This document shows positions 62,342 to 64,000 of a DNA stretch of 64,000 nucleotides, piece after piece (position 1 is the stretch's first letter; each line of letters begins with the position of its first letter). The position numbers were made by a program, and so were the translations under genes. This DNA comes from Salinimicrobium xinjiangense DSM 19287 (GTDB taxonomy: Bacteria; Bacteroidota; Bacteroidia; Flavobacteriales; Flavobacteriaceae): the NCBI RefSeq assembly GCF_000423585.1, contig NZ_AUIG01000011.1:1-64000 (forward strand). The letters are read 5' to 3'. The notes under the pieces were generated by a model, which made no database searches, had not been told where the DNA came from, and was given only the letters and a program-made list of their open reading frames with translations.

Positions 62342-62378
62342 GGAGGTTTCATATAGGGGACTAATGACTGAAACCTCC
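62342..62378 (-). promoter_or_regulatory. Intercistronic hairpin between pflB and pflA
   Basis: GGAGGTTTCA and TGAAACCTCC form a 10-bp stem with a 17-nt loop and no T run, between the two coding sequences. It may stabilise the upstream message or reduce read-through into pflA. Confidence 0.5.
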
Positions 62379-62399
62379 CAATGCTACAGAAATCAACAC

Positions 62400-64000
62400 T
62401 TACATTCTTTCGTGGAAGGTTCTCGCGATCACTTCCAGCTGGTGTGCTTTTGAAAGTCTTATAAAGTTCACTGCATATCCCGATACTCTTATGGTCAACT
62501 GCGGATAATTCTCAGGGTGCTCGTAAGCATCCATAAGGGTTTCCCGGTTTAGCACGTTTACGTTAAGGTGGTGCCCGTTGAGTCTGAAATATGCATCCAG
62601 TAATCCAACGAGGTTATCGGTTTGATCCTCCCTGTCACTGCCAAGAGACTTAGGCACTATAGAAAAGGTGTTGGAGATACCGTCCTGTGCATCCCGGTAA
62701 TCCAGTTTTGCCACAGAGTTCAAAGATGCTATCGCTCCGTGTTCATCACGGCCATGCATCGGGTTTGCTCCGGGAGCGAAAGCTTCCCCGGCTTTTCTTC
62801 CATCGGGAGTCGCACCGGTCTTTTTACCGTACATCACGTTTGAGGTGATGGTAAGTAAGGAAAGTGTGGAAAAGGCATTTTTGTAGCACTTGTGTTTAGC
62901 CAGTTCTTCTGAAAAGAATTTAGTGATCTCACGGGCAATGCTGTCCACTCTTTCATCATCATTTCCGAATTTAGGATAATCTCCTTCCACTTTGAAATCT
63001 ACCGTAAGTCCTTTTTCATTACGGATTGCCTTCACCTTACCATATTTTATGGCTGAAAGTGAATCGGCAATAATGGAAATACCGGCTATTCCATAGGCCA
63101 TATCGATACCGGGATCTGAATCTACAAAAGCAAGTTGTGCTTTTTCATAGTAATACTTGTCGTGCATGTAATGGATGATGTTCATGGTCTTGGAGTAAAC
63201 TCTTGCCACTTCCACCATCGACTTTTTGAAGTTGGTCATTACTTCCTCATAGTTCAGGTATTCACCTTCCAAAGAAGGAATGTTCTCCAGTAATTTCGCA
63301 CCGGCATTTTCTTCACGGCCTTCATTAAGAGCCATTAAAAGCGTCTTTGGAAGGTTCACCCTTGCACCAAAGAACTGGATCCTCTTTCCAAGTTCCTGGT
63401 AAGAAACACAACATGCAATCCCGTAATCATCAGAACCTCTCACGAGTCTCATCAAATCATCATTCTCATACTGAATGGAAGACGTATCTATAGAAACCTG
63501 CGCACAGAATTCTTTAAAACCTTCGGGCAGGTCCTGTGACCAAAGTACAGTTAAGTTAGGTTCAGGAGAAGGTCCGAGGTTGTAAAGCGTTTGTAAGAAC
63601 CGGAAAGAGGTTTTGGTCACCTTGGTTCTTCCGTCGGCAAATTGTCCGCCAATAGCTTCGGTCACCCAGGTTGGATCCCCGCCAAAGATCTCATCATAAG
63701 CTTCGGGACGCAGATGTCTTACCATTCGCAGTTTCATGACAAACTGGTCAATGAATTCCTGTGCTTCCTCTTCGGTTATAAAACCTTCAGCAAGATCTCT
63801 TTCAATATATACATCAAGGAAAGACGAAACATTACCCAAAGACATTGCGGCACCATCCTGCTCTTTTACAGCAGCGAGGTAGGCCATATATACCCACTGT
63901 ACGGCTTCACGCGCATTCTGTGCAGGCCTGCTCAGGTCGAGACCGTACATGCTGCCCATTTTCCTGATATCCTTAAGGGCTATGATCTGGTCTGTGATCT
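62400..64000 (-). CDS. pflB: Formate C-acetyltransferase (pyruvate formate-lyase), 5' end outside the window
   Basis: About 533 C-terminal codons are visible; the frame runs open past the right edge, and the first internal Met at 63959 is not the start (full-length PflB is about 760 aa). The active-site Cys pair is in [13 protein letters not shown], and the glycyl-radical loop is [13 protein letters not shown] near the C-terminus. It cleaves pyruvate with CoA to acetyl-CoA and formate under low oxygen. With pflA downstream it indicates fermentative or microaerobic capacity. Confidence 0.93.
   Translation of the reverse strand, partial: ITDQIIALKDIRKMGSMYGLDLSRPAQNAREAVQWVYMAYLAAVKEQDGAAMSLGNVSSFLDVYIERDLAEGFITEEEAQEFIDQFVMKLRMVRHLRPEAYDEIFGGDPTWVTEAIGGQFADGRTKVTKTSFRFLQTLYNLGPSPEPNLTVLWSQDLPEGFKEFCAQVSIDTSSIQYENDDLMRLVRGSDDYGIACCVSYQELGKRIQFFGARVNLPKTLLMALNEGREENAGAKLLENIPSLEGEYLNYEEVMTNFKKSMVEVARVYSKTMNIIHYMHDKYYYEKAQLAFVDSDPGIDMAYGIAGISIIADSLSAIKYGKVKAIRNEKGLTVDFKVEGDYPKFGNDDERVDSIAREITKFFSEELAKHKCYKNAFSTLSLLTITSNVMYGKKTGATPDGRKAGEAFAPGANPMHGRDEHGAIASLNSVAKLDYRDAQDGISNTFSIVPKSLGSDREDQTDNLVGLLDAYFRLNGHHLNVNVLNRETLMDAYEHPENYPQLTIRVSGYAVNFIRLSKAHQLEVIARTFHERM

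Overview
The window reads as chromosome of a marine-type member of the Bacteroidetes, family Flavobacteriaceae. The evidence is Sec signal peptides ending in AQ, SusC-like TonB-dependent receptors with a carboxypeptidase-regulatory N-domain, LytS/LytTR pairs, DUF5916, DUF5694 and DUF4870 proteins, -7 boxes of the TAnnTTTG type, a mevalonate-pathway cluster, and a conserved rluB-ubiA-mvk-mvaD order. Genus is not assigned; relatives of Gramella or Salinimicrobium are a guess. No rRNA, complete tRNA, CRISPR array or prophage was seen.

0-9 kb: a tRNA-like 3' end and terminator, a secreted M20D amidohydrolase, a frameshifted GIY-YIG nuclease, DUF808 and DUF418 membrane proteins, and secreted hydrolases (carboxypeptidase-G2-like M20, amidohydrolase) convergent with a D-threonine-aldolase-like enzyme. 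9-20 kb: two paralogous TonB-dependent receptors diverge from a LytS kinase, LytTR regulator and degenerate second kinase. Both receptor promoters carry 21-bp-period direct repeats at identical spacing, which look like LytTR sites. A DUF5916 protein follows.

20-34 kb: a zinc alcohol dehydrogenase, a sulfotransferase and a long co-directional, often overlapping arsenosugar operon: AhpD-like protein, radical SAM ArsS, TIGR04282 glycosyltransferase, purine nucleoside phosphorylase, FAD oxidoreductase, NapH/NosR-like iron-sulfur membrane protein and three more glycosyltransferases. Palindromic repeats sit inside this operon, one forming the C-terminal codons of a glycosyltransferase.

34-44 kb: a fusion of XRE helix-turn-helix, DUF4870 membrane domain and beta-lactamase-fold hydrolase, with a dyad operator candidate upstream; a polyamine operon (arginine decarboxylase, agmatinase, deoxyhypusine-synthase-like protein); rluB; and isoprenoid genes (UbiA prenyltransferase, mevalonate kinase, diphosphomevalonate decarboxylase). 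44-47 kb is a recombination-prone patch: a Y1 transposase between mirror-image REP-like blocks, an SDR, a duplicated 3' fragment of the neighbouring flavoprotein gene, and a broken PIN toxin with a small intact downstream ORF.

47-55 kb: tandem stress-type SDRs with a SemiSWEET, an operon of a GntA-like heme N-hydroxylase, PaiB and a DUF1989 protein, and an arsenite resistance operon (arsR, metallophosphoesterase, acr3). 55-64 kb: small secreted proteins, a repeat mosaic, a serine hydrolase, DUF5694 paired with a beta-lactamase-fold pseudoenzyme, an AspT-type exchanger, and pyruvate formate-lyase with its activase, the former cut by the window edge. Functions are assigned from recognisable motifs without database searches.
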